Assembly: GCA_963576785.1 (NCBI GenBank)
Contig: OY756146.1
Span: forward strand, 2,351,018-2,415,017
DNA length: 64,000 bases
Direction of reading: 5' to 3'
Source of the DNA: Chlorophyllum brunneum
Taxonomy: Eukaryota > Basidiomycota > Agaricomycetes > Agaricales > Agaricaceae
The notes under the pieces are model-generated. The model ran no database searches, was not told where the DNA came from, and saw nothing but the letters and a program-made list of their open reading frames with translations. Positions within the stretch are counted from its first letter, which is position 1, and every line of letters begins with the position of its first letter. This document shows, one piece after another, positions 35,382 to 47,134 of the stretch. The position numbers and the translations under genes were made by a program.

Positions 35382-35951
35382 ATGTCACAAATACCCTACA
35401 TTGAAGACCAAGAACTATCAAGCCCCATCTCCTTCCCCAAGGCGCCACTCCTCCAATCCCTTGACCTGCATGATGAAGAGGATGCGATAATAACGGATAC
35501 TGGGATAGTAGGGGAGACTCCCGATACCAAGGTCCTGCCACATGACCTCTTAATCAGATCGGACGAGGCATATACAGAAGGGATTCATAACTCTCTATTG
35601 TATACAAGTCTTAGGAGGCCAATAGTCGAAGGAGAAGTAGCCGCCAACATGATGCTTCACCTACAGGAGGCAGTGGTACCGGCCACATCCCCACCATCAA
35701 GGACGATGGTGATTGTTTGCCCAGATGATCAAACCATCAATGTCGCTTCTGTTGTTAATGGGCAGTTTGTTTCCATCTATGATGTGCAAACAGCCGTTTT
35801 ATTTTGGTTGGATGGATGTGGGGGTGACCTGGATGTTCATTCCTATTGGACTGAGTCTTGGAATGGGTTGGAAGTAGACGTCAAGATACGGCTTTGGAGG
35901 GGGTTGATTGTGCAAGACGCGGAGGAAGGGGTCTGGGCTCTCAGGTGGTGA
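35382..35951 (+). CDS. DUF6699-like protein, single exon (J)
   Basis: Unknown function. I chose the ATG that gives MSQIPYIEDQ because the two related genes at 38643 and 42368 have leaders of similar length before the shared LP-x-x-LL motif. An ATG at 35133 is in frame. Shared blocks with those genes are KVLPHDLLIRSD, VVPATSPPSRTMVIV, VSIYDVQTAVLFWLDG, and a C-terminal LWRGLIVQDA...VWALRW. The layout (PATxPP, then a VxxxDVQxAVxxW helix, then WRGL and a last strand) resembles the DUF6699 fold seen more clearly at 52551 and 53492, but is more diverged. About 189 aa, soluble, acidic, intronless. Confidence 0.65.
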   Translation: MSQIPYIEDQELSSPISFPKAPLLQSLDLHDEEDAIITDTGIVGETPDTKVLPHDLLIRSDEAYTEGIHNSLLYTSLRRPIVEGEVAANMMLHLQEAVVPATSPPSRTMVIVCPDDQTINVASVVNGQFVSIYDVQTAVLFWLDGCGGDLDVHSYWTESWNGLEVDVKIRLWRGLIVQDAEEGVWALRW

Positions 35952-36242
35952 ACGTAGGGATAGCCTTACAGTAAATGTATTGCATGAACGTTTGAAACTT
36001 GATCATAGATCCTGCAATGGAATTTGCTCAGACTCAGGGAAAACGCGAGATTGTTTAAGGGAAGAGGTTGAAGCCGTGAAGATGGAGTCACAATCACGAT
36101 TTTGGTCACTGGAGGGAGAACAGCGTTGTGTGCAAGACACCGTAGACCCAAACACTTCCTGAACAATCGGAATCTTTGAAGTTCCAGTTTAGGTACGCTT
36201 GTCAGATTTACATAAGGTTCGGGGTTTTGTTGACATAGCCCC

Positions 36243-37456
36243 ATGTTGTCTATAACTGATGTAGATCTCACGCCAAACCCGGAACTCGACGCACTCTCAT
36301 CTTTGCGCAGCGATGTCACAGAGCAAAACACCAGATTCTCCCTACACAATCAGGATCCTCGACAAGTCCACTTTGGGTATGTTTCTCTTTTGGGTTTGAT
36401 TCAGACAATTTCGGAACTGTTGTGATTATTACGACTCTATTCTCAGGTTCTGCAATGACTATTGTCCTTAATCTCACGTTTTATCCTTACATATAGATGA
36501 ATCTACTGTCGACCACCTTGTTGCGTTGAGCGTCTTGTCATTTGACAATGGGAACGGTACGTCACGCTTCATTTTGGGCTACACGTCGGGATTGCGTTTA
36601 CCTATACGTGATTGACTCCAGATCCATGGGTATCATCAGGAACAGGTGGAAATTGCCAGCACGCAGACGGATTCTTCCGGTCGCGGTCTATGGCCGGAAT
36701 AGCTTCGCCAGTTGGACGTGTATATGTTGCATCAACCGTAATCTCGGAAGGAGGAGAAAATTCAGAGATAGCTGGCGTCGCACTATGGGTTGGACCCGGA
36801 GATGAGTTATTTGCGACGTGGGTTTATTCCTCTTGTTATCCAGGATTAAATATCAAATCTAGCTCTATCAAGAGAAGCTCAGCGAGCGGCCTATTTAGAT
36901 GAATGGAATCAAGAGCTGGATCCTGACCTAGTCGACTGGTGGAATACCCATGTGTGTATTCATCGTTGTAGCAGTTGGCTACCCCTCTCATCCTTCCTCT
37001 CCCATTACCATCCGGATCCATCCGCAGCAAGCAAACCCTGTGAATGGTCTCGTCAAGAACATCCGACGAGATACATGGAGTCTATCTATTCTCGCCGTTT
37101 CGCCACACCATCGAAGACGAGGTATTGCTCGCAGTCTGGTCAAGGCCGTACAGGAGAAGGTCAGCTTCATCCTCTACACTCTATTTTGGTTCCTCACGCT
37201 AGGTACATGCCAGGCTGTTATAGAGGGCACAGGACTCAGCGTTCTGACACAATCTCTCGAGAACGTAAGTTCAAACTCTCATCGTTGTCCACCCACGTGT
37301 ATCGGTCAAGCACGTTAACAACCGCTTTAGGTCCAAACATATGAAAGTATGGGTTTCAGCATACTGGGAGATATAAAGATTATCGGAGGGGCTGGAGGCG
37401 ACTATACGATCTTCTTTTTGACGTTCAACTGGCCATCTGTGGAATCAAAGTCATAA
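36243..37456 (+). CDS. GNAT-family N-acetyltransferase
   Basis: Acyl-CoA-dependent acetyltransferase. Seven or so exons, all joined in frame in my model. The N-terminus is MLSITDVDLTPNPEL, then SRDHLV-type text (DYYESTVDHLVALSVLSFD). The beta-strands before the cofactor site read VGRVYVASTVISE and IAGVALWVGPGDELFA, then AYLDEWNQEL and WWNTH. The acetyl-CoA site is LAVSPHHRRRGIARSLV, the R/Q-x-x-G-x-G/A motif A. The C-terminal part has AVIEGTGLSVLTQSLENVQT and YESMGFSILGDIKI, typical of motif B, ending at the stop at 37454-37456. One intron (about 36398-36500) has a possible 33-nt sub-intron, so the join after HFG is the least certain. Substrate (small molecule or protein) unknown. Confidence 0.8.
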
Positions 37457-37879
37457 TTCATAATCGATTGTACTTCAAATCCATAAGCAAGCTATCTATC
37501 TGGCACCCAATGCTAGATAGCCTCAATTGTCCAGGACTTTTGCGGGTCATCATCACAACCTTCTACACTGGAAATTGTTCTGCTAGTCGCCCCAGTAATA
37601 CACGGGTCGTCGGCTTTGGTTGGATGAATTTTGCTTGAGCCTCTGGAGTAGTTCTGGAGTAGTTCCAATGTTGACTAAAATTCGGAGCACCAACTGGAAA
37701 TTGTGTCAAGTCGGTATCAGAGACGATGCTGCCTCCTGTATAGGGGGGGTCAGAACCCCGGAAACGACACGAACGCGTTTAACAGCGCTGTCCCAACACC
37801 CGGTCCTTCCTCCCCAACATTTCTTTCGGGTATATGTGCACATGTACGTCAAAAGCTGTCCTTCCAGCGTCTTCGTGAT
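37457..37879. other. Intergenic, no gene identified
   Basis: 3' region of the GNAT gene. A 7-G run occurs near 37746. No clear exon on the plus strand. Confidence 0.4.
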
Positions 37880-38330
37880 CCAAGGTTCATACGTGTGAGC
37901 CTTCACCCAATTCAACCCGATCTGGGGAGACTCGCCAAATGCCTTCACTGAGTTTACGCGTAAGTTGAAGTCAACCTCCGCCTGACATACTCTATACAAA
38001 TCATGTCTTTATTAAGGTTTGAGAGAGAGAGAATGTAATGTACCATAGCCTCAACAGACATACCAGCATAACTCTTATTACTCTCAGAGTCAAGAAGGGC
38101 GTTCCCCTTAATTCTCGTCCTAGTCTTGCCCACGTCATCGATAAGCACGAGCGTACCCAGTCGTGGGATGCTTGTGTAAGCGAACGTTGAGCCGAAGGTG
38201 TTCCGAACTTCGCCATCAGCATACAACGGGAATTGCCGGACCAACCAACCAATCCGATGACGTCCCGCCGACCACGGATGGTTGACACCATCGGCGCCTA
38301 TATCTGCATCTTCGATCTGCTTATTTTGGG
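37880..38330 (-). CDS. Unrecognised partial gene (exon candidates only)
   Basis: I do not know this family. Two minus-strand blocks look coding: one reading RQFPLYADGEVRNTFGSTFA then SIPRLGTLVLIDDVGKTRTR, and one reading EVDFNLRVNSVKAFGESP then GLNWVKAHTYEPWITKTL. A GTATGT donor and TGTCAG acceptor lie between them, but the frames do not join cleanly. No start or stop could be set with trust. It may be a gene missing its 5' exons or a decaying copy. Confidence 0.35.
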
Positions 38331-38642
38331 GTCGTTCGGAAACTGCCTACCAAGAGACGACATCCACGGTCCTTCCTGTGCTGGCTCTCTCCATCCTACA
38401 AACCATCACTACCTGCAGATAACTGCTACTCGTGTTGGAGACCCTTTAATTTTTTCTCTTTGTCATAGATGACTCTGGATTTTCGGTGTCCAATCTCAAC
38501 ATGTGTGATAATTTGCAGAATATGTAAGAATCCTCAGTCCACTCATTCAAGAGTACAATTCACTAACAGCTAATTTACAGGAAGTATCCAGAAATCCGTC
38601 GAGTCAAGAAATCATGTAAGCTACTTCAGATAGTCAATCTCA

Positions 38643-39344
38643 TCACTCAAGCCTCTCCAGGTGCAAGACCCAGTTTTCCATGCTCGCTGATAGAGGTGTT
38701 AACCCCCTCCACACCCAGACCTCTACCTCGAGCTCCGTCCCATCATCATCAGTCAATCTCACCCATCTCGAGAGCCGAGCGGTTGGTTCATTCAAACTGG
38801 GTCTAGTACGTGTCTCTTTCATCCAGCGAATCACCGCCCTCTGGGCATCCGCCACTGTTACATAGAGGCTACCGTCCTGTGGCTCAGCGACGAACCAACC
38901 GCCAAACGCCGTGGTTATTCTCATGACTGACACTGGAGGATCTGTCGCTGGTTCGGCAATTTCCTCAAAGTGCACTCGAACGCGAACGTGACGAGCCGTG
39001 ACATAACCCCGGACTGCGCCCCAGAGATATTCTGGGAACTCGGGCATGAAGGTGAGAGTTGGGTGGACAACGGCACGTGGTCTCTCTTGGAAGCCGAGTC
39101 TCGTATCGATTCCAGGCAGGAGATTATCGCGAAAGAGTAAAGCTGTTGGGAGTAATTGGCCGTCACCCCGGTCTATGGTGATCTTTCGTTGAGGTTGGCT
39201 AGCTTCGCCTTCTGATGGTAATTCCTTTGGCAGAATTCTCGGCGCTGAGGGGTACAGGATATTGGGGTGAATGTGCGGTCGATTTTCGACAATCTCATGT
39301 CGTCTGGTAAAGAATTGCACTGGGGTTCTGGTCTGGTTAGACAT
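38643..39344 (-). CDS. DUF6699-like protein, single exon (K)
   Basis: Start MSNQTRTPVQFFTRR, 233 aa, intronless. Shared blocks with the genes at 35382 and 42368: LLPTALLFRDN, EIAEPATDPPVSVMRI, LYVTVADAQRAVIRWMKE, EVEVWVWRGL and a final NWVLHLERLE. The N-terminal third is polar and variable. No signal peptide, membrane span or catalytic motif is visible. The 8 kb holding these three genes suggests local duplication followed by fast divergence, because the DNA itself no longer looks alike. Role unknown. Confidence 0.68.
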   Translation of the reverse strand: MSNQTRTPVQFFTRRHEIVENRPHIHPNILYPSAPRILPKELPSEGEASQPQRKITIDRGDGQLLPTALLFRDNLLPGIDTRLGFQERPRAVVHPTLTFMPEFPEYLWGAVRGYVTARHVRVRVHFEEIAEPATDPPVSVMRITTAFGGWFVAEPQDGSLYVTVADAQRAVIRWMKETRTRPSLNEPTARLSRWVRLTDDDGTELEVEVWVWRGLTPLSASMENWVLHLERLE

Positions 39345-39479
39345 CTTGTGCTGAAATTGCGCTTTTTTGTTCAAGGGTTCAAATGCTTGCGGGCTGTTCT
39401 TGGTGTCGGAAAATATTTAACCAGCCAATCAGCATACGACGCTCTCAGTCCACGAGTCGACATCCTTACCCTCAACTTT

Positions 39480-40104
39480 GAAGGTTCTCTCGTCTGTCTG
39501 TTCTGGAGAGATCGCTGGTTTTCAAATACAGCCTGACCAAACTCGACTGGGTTTACTACGTTCCACTCGTTCCTGTGTGTACCGCTGTCGGCCGTCTTCG
39601 GGATAAAGCTCTTTCGTATCTATCGGTTGCTAGTGATCTTCTCTAGGTGGAACGTAGCTATTGTCAACACAGATGGATGGTTCACCAAGTCATGCCGCAC
39701 CTCGTTACCTCAAATTGCGTACCTTGCAGTATTTCTACCAGGTTGCTGTACCGGTCCTTTCGTCCTCAAATACGGGTCAGTCTCACTAGAATGACGTTAT
39801 GGTGCAATCTATTCAAATTTCGACTTCTTCCAAGACGCAGCATCGAACAAGGCGTACCTTGGCTTTGTATTCCAATATCAGGAAATTTGTGCGCTTTTTC
39901 GAAATTTGGGTTTCAATTTGATCGTGGGCGGTACTTTTGGCTTGCAGAGTTGGACAAGGGGGAGATAAGCTGCTACGGTACGGTCACGGACAAGGTATCC
40001 CAAATGACGAGGGGACGCGCTGGGTAGATGAAGGATTTACAGCCTTTGCACGAGGCAAGAGGGAGCGAATGATGTGGGAATCCCAGTATGCCCGTGACTT
40101 TTGA
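39480..40104 (+). CDS. Unrecognised multi-exon gene
   Basis: I do not recognise the product. The best-supported part is the last exon, after a TTGCAG acceptor near 39947, reading GDKLLRYGHGQGIPNDEG, then RWVDEGFTAFARGKRERMM and a stop at 40102-40104. Earlier blocks that look coding are KLDWVYYVPLVPVCTAVG with LRDKALSYLSVASDLL, GWFTKSCRTSLPQIAYLAVF, and SNFDFFQDAASNKAYLGFVF. They are in different frames with plausible splice sites between them (CTTCTCTAG, ATCAG). The start is not determined. A relic is possible. Confidence 0.4.
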
Positions 40105-40597
40105 TCAGTACCTATTTGTGTTATTTGACGGATTCCGATAAAGCACATATCGTCCATGTTATGGAATTTCTGAGATTAGAATTGGTCTGTTGCTATACAT
40201 GATCTATACTTTTGCGCCCGGACTGATAGCGGGACATGTGTCACACAGAATTAGGGTAAGTTGGACACAAGGTGGTTAATTGGATGTGACTGGGAAAAGA
40301 AGGCCTGTGACGCTGTAAACCAATGCCATGACCTAACTTATCGTAAACTGTCAGAGTATATAGTATGTGCAAGTGTCAGAGTTATCCGTGGGAGTATTAA
40401 ATGGTGCTGGGCACATATATACTTGCCCCCGCTTACTTGTTGCCATCATTACTGCTTCCTTTTCCTTGTGCGACCCAACATAACAATTTCCCATTTCTCA
40501 CTCGTTGTTCACCTTAGGTATTTCAACGTAGTGTAAGCTCGCGTTGGCGATTCAAACAGCTTTGCCCGCTCACCAGGCCTAGCCCCACTCCTTTATC

Positions 40598-40886
40598 ATG
40601 GTCAATCCGCAAAAGCCGACTTCCTCATCCCCCTGTAAGTTCGTTCTCTCTCTCTCTCTCTCTGATGACTGTGCCTGATGTTCCACCAGGTGCATCCGCG
40701 GTTGTGTCAGCTAGGAATATCGCACAGGAAATATACACATTTAAACAAACGAGGTACCCATCCGCACCGAAACATGCCAACATCGACCTCCCAATTGCCG
40801 AGGAAGCGGGCGCTCTAATTCATGTGGTGAGAGTTGGGAATGGAGATAACTTGGGGGAGGATTTATTGTTGCGCGCTGGGCACTAA
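40598..40886 (+). CDS. Small hypothetical protein, two exons
   Basis: ATG 40598 opens MVNPQKPTSSSP. A GTAAGT donor follows at 40634, and the intron carries a (TC)n tract and ends CACCAG at 40689. Exon 2 reads ASAVVSARNIAQEIYTF and ends LLLRAGH at 40886, giving about 77 aa. No domain, signal peptide or membrane span. Good splice sites and a start close to the donor support it, but it is short and could be a remnant. Confidence 0.4.
40645..40663. repeat. TC dinucleotide microsatellite
   Basis: About nine TC units, inside the intron of the small gene at 40598. Confidence 0.8.
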
Positions 40887-42367
40887 TGAGCATATGAAGG
40901 ATTCACTAGTTTGATCTAGGGTTGGGTCATGGTGACCATTTATTCTCGAATTATGACGATGAGTGCTTGACGACACTTTGTTTTCAAAGTTGATGGTGTT
41001 CGTGTCCCTGAAGGGGATATTGGATTTGCCCCTATTTGCCATTTCTGTAATTCTCCCATTTGTGCCGGGCAGGCTCGGCTTATTCGATCCGATATCATGT
41101 CGACCCGATTATTAGCTGGGTGAGATAAATTTGCAGCGGGCAAGCTTGGGTTAGACGATTAAATAGCCTGTGGTATCTACGTCTATGATGCGTCCAGCTT
41201 AGCTCTATGACCTGATCGACATGCCCAACATTCCGACCCGAACCCGAACCGATCAACCTCTAAGTTACCGGCGGCAGGAATATTTTATAGGAAATTTGAA
41301 TTTCTTATTTCTTCACATGATTGATCCGTCCCTAGCACTTCACTCTGTGTACGTCTCATGGAGTACGCCAGAACCAAATCAACAAAACTCGGTGTGGAAC
41401 GGTCAATTTGATTTCAACTGGAAAGACAACTAAAAAATAGCCGGAGGTAAATAGCTTCCCTGACCCAACCCCCATTTTTCCTCCGCGGCTGGACACGAAT
41501 TTCTGTGGGATTACTGTTACCACAAGAAAGACAACTCCAGGCAACTATCGTCAGCAGCGTCGCACAAGAGATGTGGTAGAGATATTTTAGACCTGTATCA
41601 GCTCGATTCACACGGATGTGCACGGGCCTTATACCCTGTGTTCCCTTAACCAGGAATCCTCGATAACCTCCCCAGTGAGTGCTACCAGGAGGCTGATTGA
41701 ATACCCAACCCTTCCCCACCAATAGGCTCAAGAAGCACTAGATCCGACTATAGTTCGAGGAAATCGTCATTGCTGTGCAAGGAGGGCGAAGGAGACACGA
41801 CCACGAATCAGCGGCAAGCTATATCGACAAGCAACCCGCAACGTAAGTCGTCCATCACCCTGTGACTTGGGGGTTGGGTTAACCGTTGGTAGCTACAGCG
41901 TGAAAGGGCCAGACTCTTGGTGACGAGACGAATTGTTGAGAAGCAATCCTAGGTACATTCTAACCATCCCAGGGCTGTAAGTCCTGACCTCCCATAGTGT
42001 TGAATAGATACAACGTCCAGGTATTGATCCAAGGTCGTGTACTGAAGTCGTGTAGTCTTCAATACAAGTGGAAGGAAGGATCGAAGAGTTAAGAAATCCC
42101 CGACGACCCCTAACAAGGTGGGTCAGCGATGCGCTATCTCATCCTGAATAATACTCAACTCATCGCTTATTAATTCCAAAGAAAAATAAAATTCTTGAAA
42201 AGGAGAGAAGTCACAAGGCCAGACCGGCGTCGAACAAGAATTATTGGTGAGCGCCTAATACCTGTCGACGTGTAGGAACTCACCGGCCTCCCAGCGGAAG
42301 AACAACAAATTCACGACCATTAAAACGCACGTTTGCACGACCTCGTTCCAAAGTACGCGATAAGGCA
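40887..42367. other. Intergenic 1.5 kb, no gene identified
   Basis: A minus-strand frame at 41414-41731 includes a hydrophobic stretch but no known motif or splice context. Otherwise nothing coding seen. Confidence 0.45.
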
Positions 42368-43033
42368 ATGAGCGCTATCAATTATTCCGAGGAAGGGAGC
42401 GTGTTTAATTGGGAGTATTATTGGGATAGGGGGAGCACTAATCCACCAAGTGCTCCAATGTTGAGAAGTCGAAGCGTAGCTTCAGCAGCGGACATGAGTG
42501 CCGCCAACGATCCTGCCACGGTATCCGGTACCGAAGAGGTCCTCCCAGAGCATTTGTTATTCATGCCTGGTCACTTGTACTTTGCGAGAGAGTTGGATCC
42601 CCGTTTGAACTACACTGAAACGAGGCGGCCGGTCCTGGAACCCCTGAGATTCAGGATCCTGAACGGGGAATATTTGAGGTGGGGTGCGGCGATTGTAGCA
42701 TCAGAAGACGGAGATGGGATCGAGCTAGGTGCTGTGGAAGACGCAGAGAAGAGGGTAGCGCCTGCGACAAACCCTCCTATAGCCAAGCTGTGGATCGCCA
42801 CAGAAGACGGTGCCGTGATCGAGATTAAACCACGACCTGGAATGAGTTTTGTGGCAGTCGCTGATGTCCAAGAAGCCGTAATTCGATGGATGGAGGAAAT
42901 GTACGAGGAGATAGAGACTGGGGTTTTGGCTCCAAGTGATTCGAGGTATCATGAGCTCCTGAGCTCCAGGTGGATGTGGCGTGGGCTACTTCAAGTTGGG
43001 CAAGGCTTAGATGTATGGGAGCTGCAATGTTGA
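42368..43033 (+). CDS. DUF6699-like protein, single exon (L)
   Basis: Start MSAINYSEEGSVFNWEYYWD, 221 aa, intronless. Blocks shared with the genes at 35382 and 38643: VLPEHLLFMPGH, RVAPATNPPIAKLWI, SFVAVADVQEAVIRWMEE and MWRGLLQ...VWELQC. The middle (LRWGAAIVASEDGD) is unique to it. Like its relatives it looks like a small, soluble alpha/beta domain. Orientation is the same as the gene at 35382 and opposite to 38643. Function unknown. Confidence 0.68.
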   Translation: MSAINYSEEGSVFNWEYYWDRGSTNPPSAPMLRSRSVASAADMSAANDPATVSGTEEVLPEHLLFMPGHLYFARELDPRLNYTETRRPVLEPLRFRILNGEYLRWGAAIVASEDGDGIELGAVEDAEKRVAPATNPPIAKLWIATEDGAVIEIKPRPGMSFVAVADVQEAVIRWMEEMYEEIETGVLAPSDSRYHELLSSRWMWRGLLQVGQGLDVWELQC

Positions 43034-44063
43034 AGTACTACAACAGGCGTCATTCCCTCGTGAAACCCGAGTGCCAACCCCAAGCATCCTCGAGGAACCG
43101 TTGTAAAATTGATTTTTTTCTGTATACGTCCCGTTCGAATCGATCTGTTATTGTCCGTCGATCACCTCGTGGGTTCGAAAGAAGTTAATATGTGCCAGCG
43201 CATCCTGGGGGAGAGACTACATGATGAGGGAGAGAGACAACGGGTGGACCAAGTGGTATTCAACTACGCACGAGGCGTCTCGGTAAGTAAATTAATTGCC
43301 GGGATTGCCTTCCGTTCTTTTGTTTGAATGCCGATCGCCGCGGGCCTACCTCATCCTCGGAGGTTCCCAGAACCGATCACATATATATCGGTCGGGACAG
43401 TTACCCGACCCTAGGTTCGAAACCTCAGTAACTTGATATGTTACAACGACCTAGCCTTGCAATCGGGTCAAGTCATGATCTTCAACTAACCATACAACAC
43501 CCAGTGCATAGGCGCTAGCGACTGGGTTAACCCACTTATCAATCTTCTCCGCTGAGGTAGCATTTCATGATCGAGCATCCCGTGCTAACCACACCTTTCC
43601 TCCTGACCGTTGATCGATCCCTGAAATGGATCCCCTAAAATAATGATCCAACTCCCAGGGAAATATCGCGACAGCGAATGGTGGACGCCTTATTAATGGT
43701 TCCGTCAGCACCTAAAATCAGTAAAGATGTTCCGCTGTGATTGGCTGAACCATATATCCCTTACAACCGACCGCGGCGCTATATTTGTTCTCCTCTCCAG
43801 TTGACGAACCAAAAAATGTCGATGCCTGGCGGGAATTTACTTTGCCAGAGAAAATTTCTTGGTCACGAACACGAACATGGCTCCACCCAAGTATTCCTTA
43901 GGTACAATCCTTACAGTGGGTGGGGGAAGCAGAGTGTAATGAACAACCTAAAACCCATCACTTCTGACAATATACATATCAACGGCCCTATTTTAGTGTG
44001 GTAAGTACTATAATCAAGTCGAGTATGTCGTCCCCCCTTCTCCCAGCTACTCACAAACGCAAC
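43034..44063. other. Intergenic 1.0 kb, no gene identified
   Basis: Frames at 43109-43327 and 43741-44004 have no motif I know. Nothing else stands out. Confidence 0.45.
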
Positions 44064-45966
44064 TCATTGGCCACTCTCGTTGGCAGGTCCAAACCGCAGT
44101 GATGATATCTGCTGTGAAACCGTGGATCTGGCTAGTTTTCCATTGGCACGACGGATGTTCAATATCAGCCGCGAACCCTGGAAAGAAACATAAGATTGTC
44201 TATCATCTTCATTTGTGGCACAAAACAGTCCCTTACACCAACTTGATACGTGATTGCCAACCACCTTAATTTCAGTGGGGCGTTCTAATGAGCCCATATT
44301 AATAGACATGAATAGAAATGCTCACATCTCCCAATTTACCCCAGCAATCGATGATGAAGGTAGTACTTTTCCGAGGAATCCTAGGGTTATGAAGACTACC
44401 ACAGGAGCTCTTAGTCACATTATAAAGATAGCAATCACAAAGTGCGCACCAAAGAGTCTTGTTAGAAAACCCACATGTACATAGTCAGAGATCAGAACTT
44501 CAAGAGAGTGAGATGTTTGCTTACGGAATAAATAACAAGGTGCCATCACGATGAAAAATGTAAATAACTGGAGTAAGCTGTTGCGTCTTGGCCATTGAGG
44601 ACCAGATTGATGCCTCGCAAAGTCTTGTCTCAGTTCTGAGGGCGTCGTATAGCTTTCGTAGTGTCAACATGACCTCGATGCCTAGAAAAATATCTGAATC
44701 ACTTGCGGCGGTCCAAGGAACATTACGCTCACTGGTTGTCACTAATCTGATGATCCTAGAGACGTAGATGCATTTGTCAAAGGGTTATCATAAATCGGGG
44801 CGAAGGATTAAGCACCACAATGTCATTTCAGTCTTCCCGGAAAGGACCATATCGGAAAGGAGTGGTCTGCTCTGCCAACAGCCTGGCAAGGGGTAAGGGA
44901 TCATATATGAAGGACCCGATGTCATATAGATAAACACCACGGAAGCTACGATAGCACTCTACAGTGGGGACGTTAACGACAACGTTCATGCAACAGAGCT
45001 GGAACGTACGAATATTTCAACTGAAGGTTGGGGTGGTTTAAACAACAATTAATTAGGAGTAGAGGGAGAGGCGTACTTGTCATTAGTACATATAGGAGCA
45101 CAGTCACTGCGATGTGTTAAAGAGCCATTAGTCCGTATCACATCAGGGATGGAATTATCACGGTCTGATTACCTTTGCGTTTATCAGAGTACAGAGCACG
45201 GAGCCTCATAACAAGTATAGTCTTGATGATGGTGGTATGGCCAATATACAATGCACTAGTTAAAGAATTCAGAACCATGAGAGCATGAATGCGGGGCACT
45301 GACATAGCAGACATCGAAGATGCCATCGTGCACCTTGATGGCGGATCAATCAGCCACGAGCTCATGCACTAGAAATCTGAAATACCCCTGCCAAAAAATG
45401 GTTTCAATTGAATGTCCAGATATGATTCCGTTTACCGTCTTACAGCTTGAGTGACATCCCGAACGGCGGCCACTAAAGAGCAGGGTGTTGAGTTCAGTTG
45501 ACGCTCCCCGAAGAAAGTACTAACAGTATAATGCCCCTCTGTCGAGAAGTGAATTAATTTTCGGAACATGTACGGGGACAATAATGTAGGACTCACATGA
45601 AGTATGCAGCACCCGCACATTTCATTATGGGATAGATAATCATAATGATGGATCGCGGTTTGCTCCTTCGATAGGTATTAGTACTATCATCACATGCTTC
45701 GAATTGGCATCGTTGGCTCACCAGTATACACCTTTCGAGATCTATGAAGCATGAGCGAACGACCTTCCGCCCCCGGCATACTGCTACAGACTCACCTCCG
45801 TTGGAAACAAAAGCAGAGAATCATAGATGAAAAGCGCTGCACCTGCAACTTTGAGTCGATGTTTTGTGAGCAATAAATCCAGACGACGGTGGGTCTAGAA
45901 CATACCAAAGCGATAGTTCTCAATTTGCGTTTCTTTACCAAGTGCGATAAAATCTGCGTCTGCCAT
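44064..45966 (-). CDS. DUF6533-like multi-span membrane protein, possibly decaying
   Basis: Large agaricomycete family of predicted seven-helix membrane proteins of unknown ligand. Exon 1 starts at 45966 with MADADFIALGKETQIENYRF, and the next begins VAGAALFIYDSLLLFPTE, both matching the family's N-terminal pattern. Later blocks are PRSIIMIIYPIMK, then KTILVMRLRALYSDKRK (the usual R-x-x-A-L-Y helix end), then MLTLRKLYDALR and TPVIYIFHRDGTLLFIP, then LFGAHFVIAIFIM, and a tail with SRLILNIRRANG near 44064-44200. The order and spacing fit one gene read right to left, with introns of about 50-70 nt but at least one gap of several hundred nt. I could not join all exons in frame, so a pseudogene is possible. 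Confidence 0.6.
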
Positions 45967-47134
45967 ACTTCAATGGAGGACCAAGCCTGGAAGAGGTCCC
46001 TTTAAATGTATTCTAGAAGATGATGACACATCATGAGAGTGATTTTCGGTTCGTATCTTCATCAGCAGCATACCAGTAAGTCCCGATACCAATTTGCACC
46101 TATTCCATTACCTCAAACGAGTTTGAGCCTCAAGTGAACGGTTCCGCAATCAAGCGTTTGTAAGAATCGTCCGGTTGTGTTCGGTACCATCAAGTCTACC
46201 TCGCCAAAATTTACAGAAACCCGTATTACTGGGTCCAGGAAACCCTGTGGACGCCGATTGCTTGCGGCAACCGTGTCAGTGAAATGGATTTGGTATGTTA
46301 TAATTGGGTTCCAGGACACAAAGAAAACATATCAGTGACAGTTGATCGTGTTCGCCGAAAACGGAATAATGCGGTTTGGACAGGAGCATGACAGAGTATG
46401 CGGTCTCTGGCGAGCGTGGAGGAGTGCCAAGATAATGTGGCAATGGGGTTTAAAGGTATCATTTTTTGTATGGGTTGAAACGTTACACGTCCCGTAGAGT
46501 GCGCTCTTGGGGTTTCTCTAGGCTTTCCGGCATAGCATTGCTTATTTCTAGAGAGGGCTCCACGAGGTCAGACACTGGAATCTATAATTGGGACAAGATT
46601 TTCTCAGCCAAAGTAGGAAGTCTTTGTTGGTGGATGGTGTAGTGGTTATCCCCAGTGCCACGATTGTCCTTCATTTTGTCACCACCTCTGACACCAGAAA
46701 AATGCAACGCTTTTTCTTTGGCTCGGGGTAATTTAATCCATTTTCGGAGACTTCCAGCGTGAGTTTACTACCATAGCTTCCACCTGTGCCTTCCACTTTG
46801 TTGTCGAATTTGGAGTTTAATGGGTTGCTTTATCGTGATGACATTCGCGAAGAAATCTTTTGGGACTCTAGAGGCTTCCAATCTGAATCGCGCCGACCTA
46901 GACGAATGTGGAAGTACCATGACTTTATGTTATAACTCATTGACTGCGTGCCAGTTGTTCGTGCTCCTTGGATTGGCTATTCTTTCTAAAGGTCCCGTAG
47001 CGGCAGCTAGCCTTCACCTGGAAGTAGGACAGGGGATGGGAGATTATCGATTAATCTCCAGGGTCCGTGAGTCCATCATTCGTGGGAATTGCCTAGAATG
47101 GTTGGTTCCTGGTATTTAAATTTTTAGTACGCGA
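45967..47134. other. Undetermined 1.2 kb
   Basis: A 99-codon plus-strand frame (46820-47119) with a hydrophobic middle (LFVLLGLAILSKGPVAAAS) and a minus-strand frame at 46113-46319 have no recognised family. I see no splice pattern that makes a gene. Confidence 0.35.
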
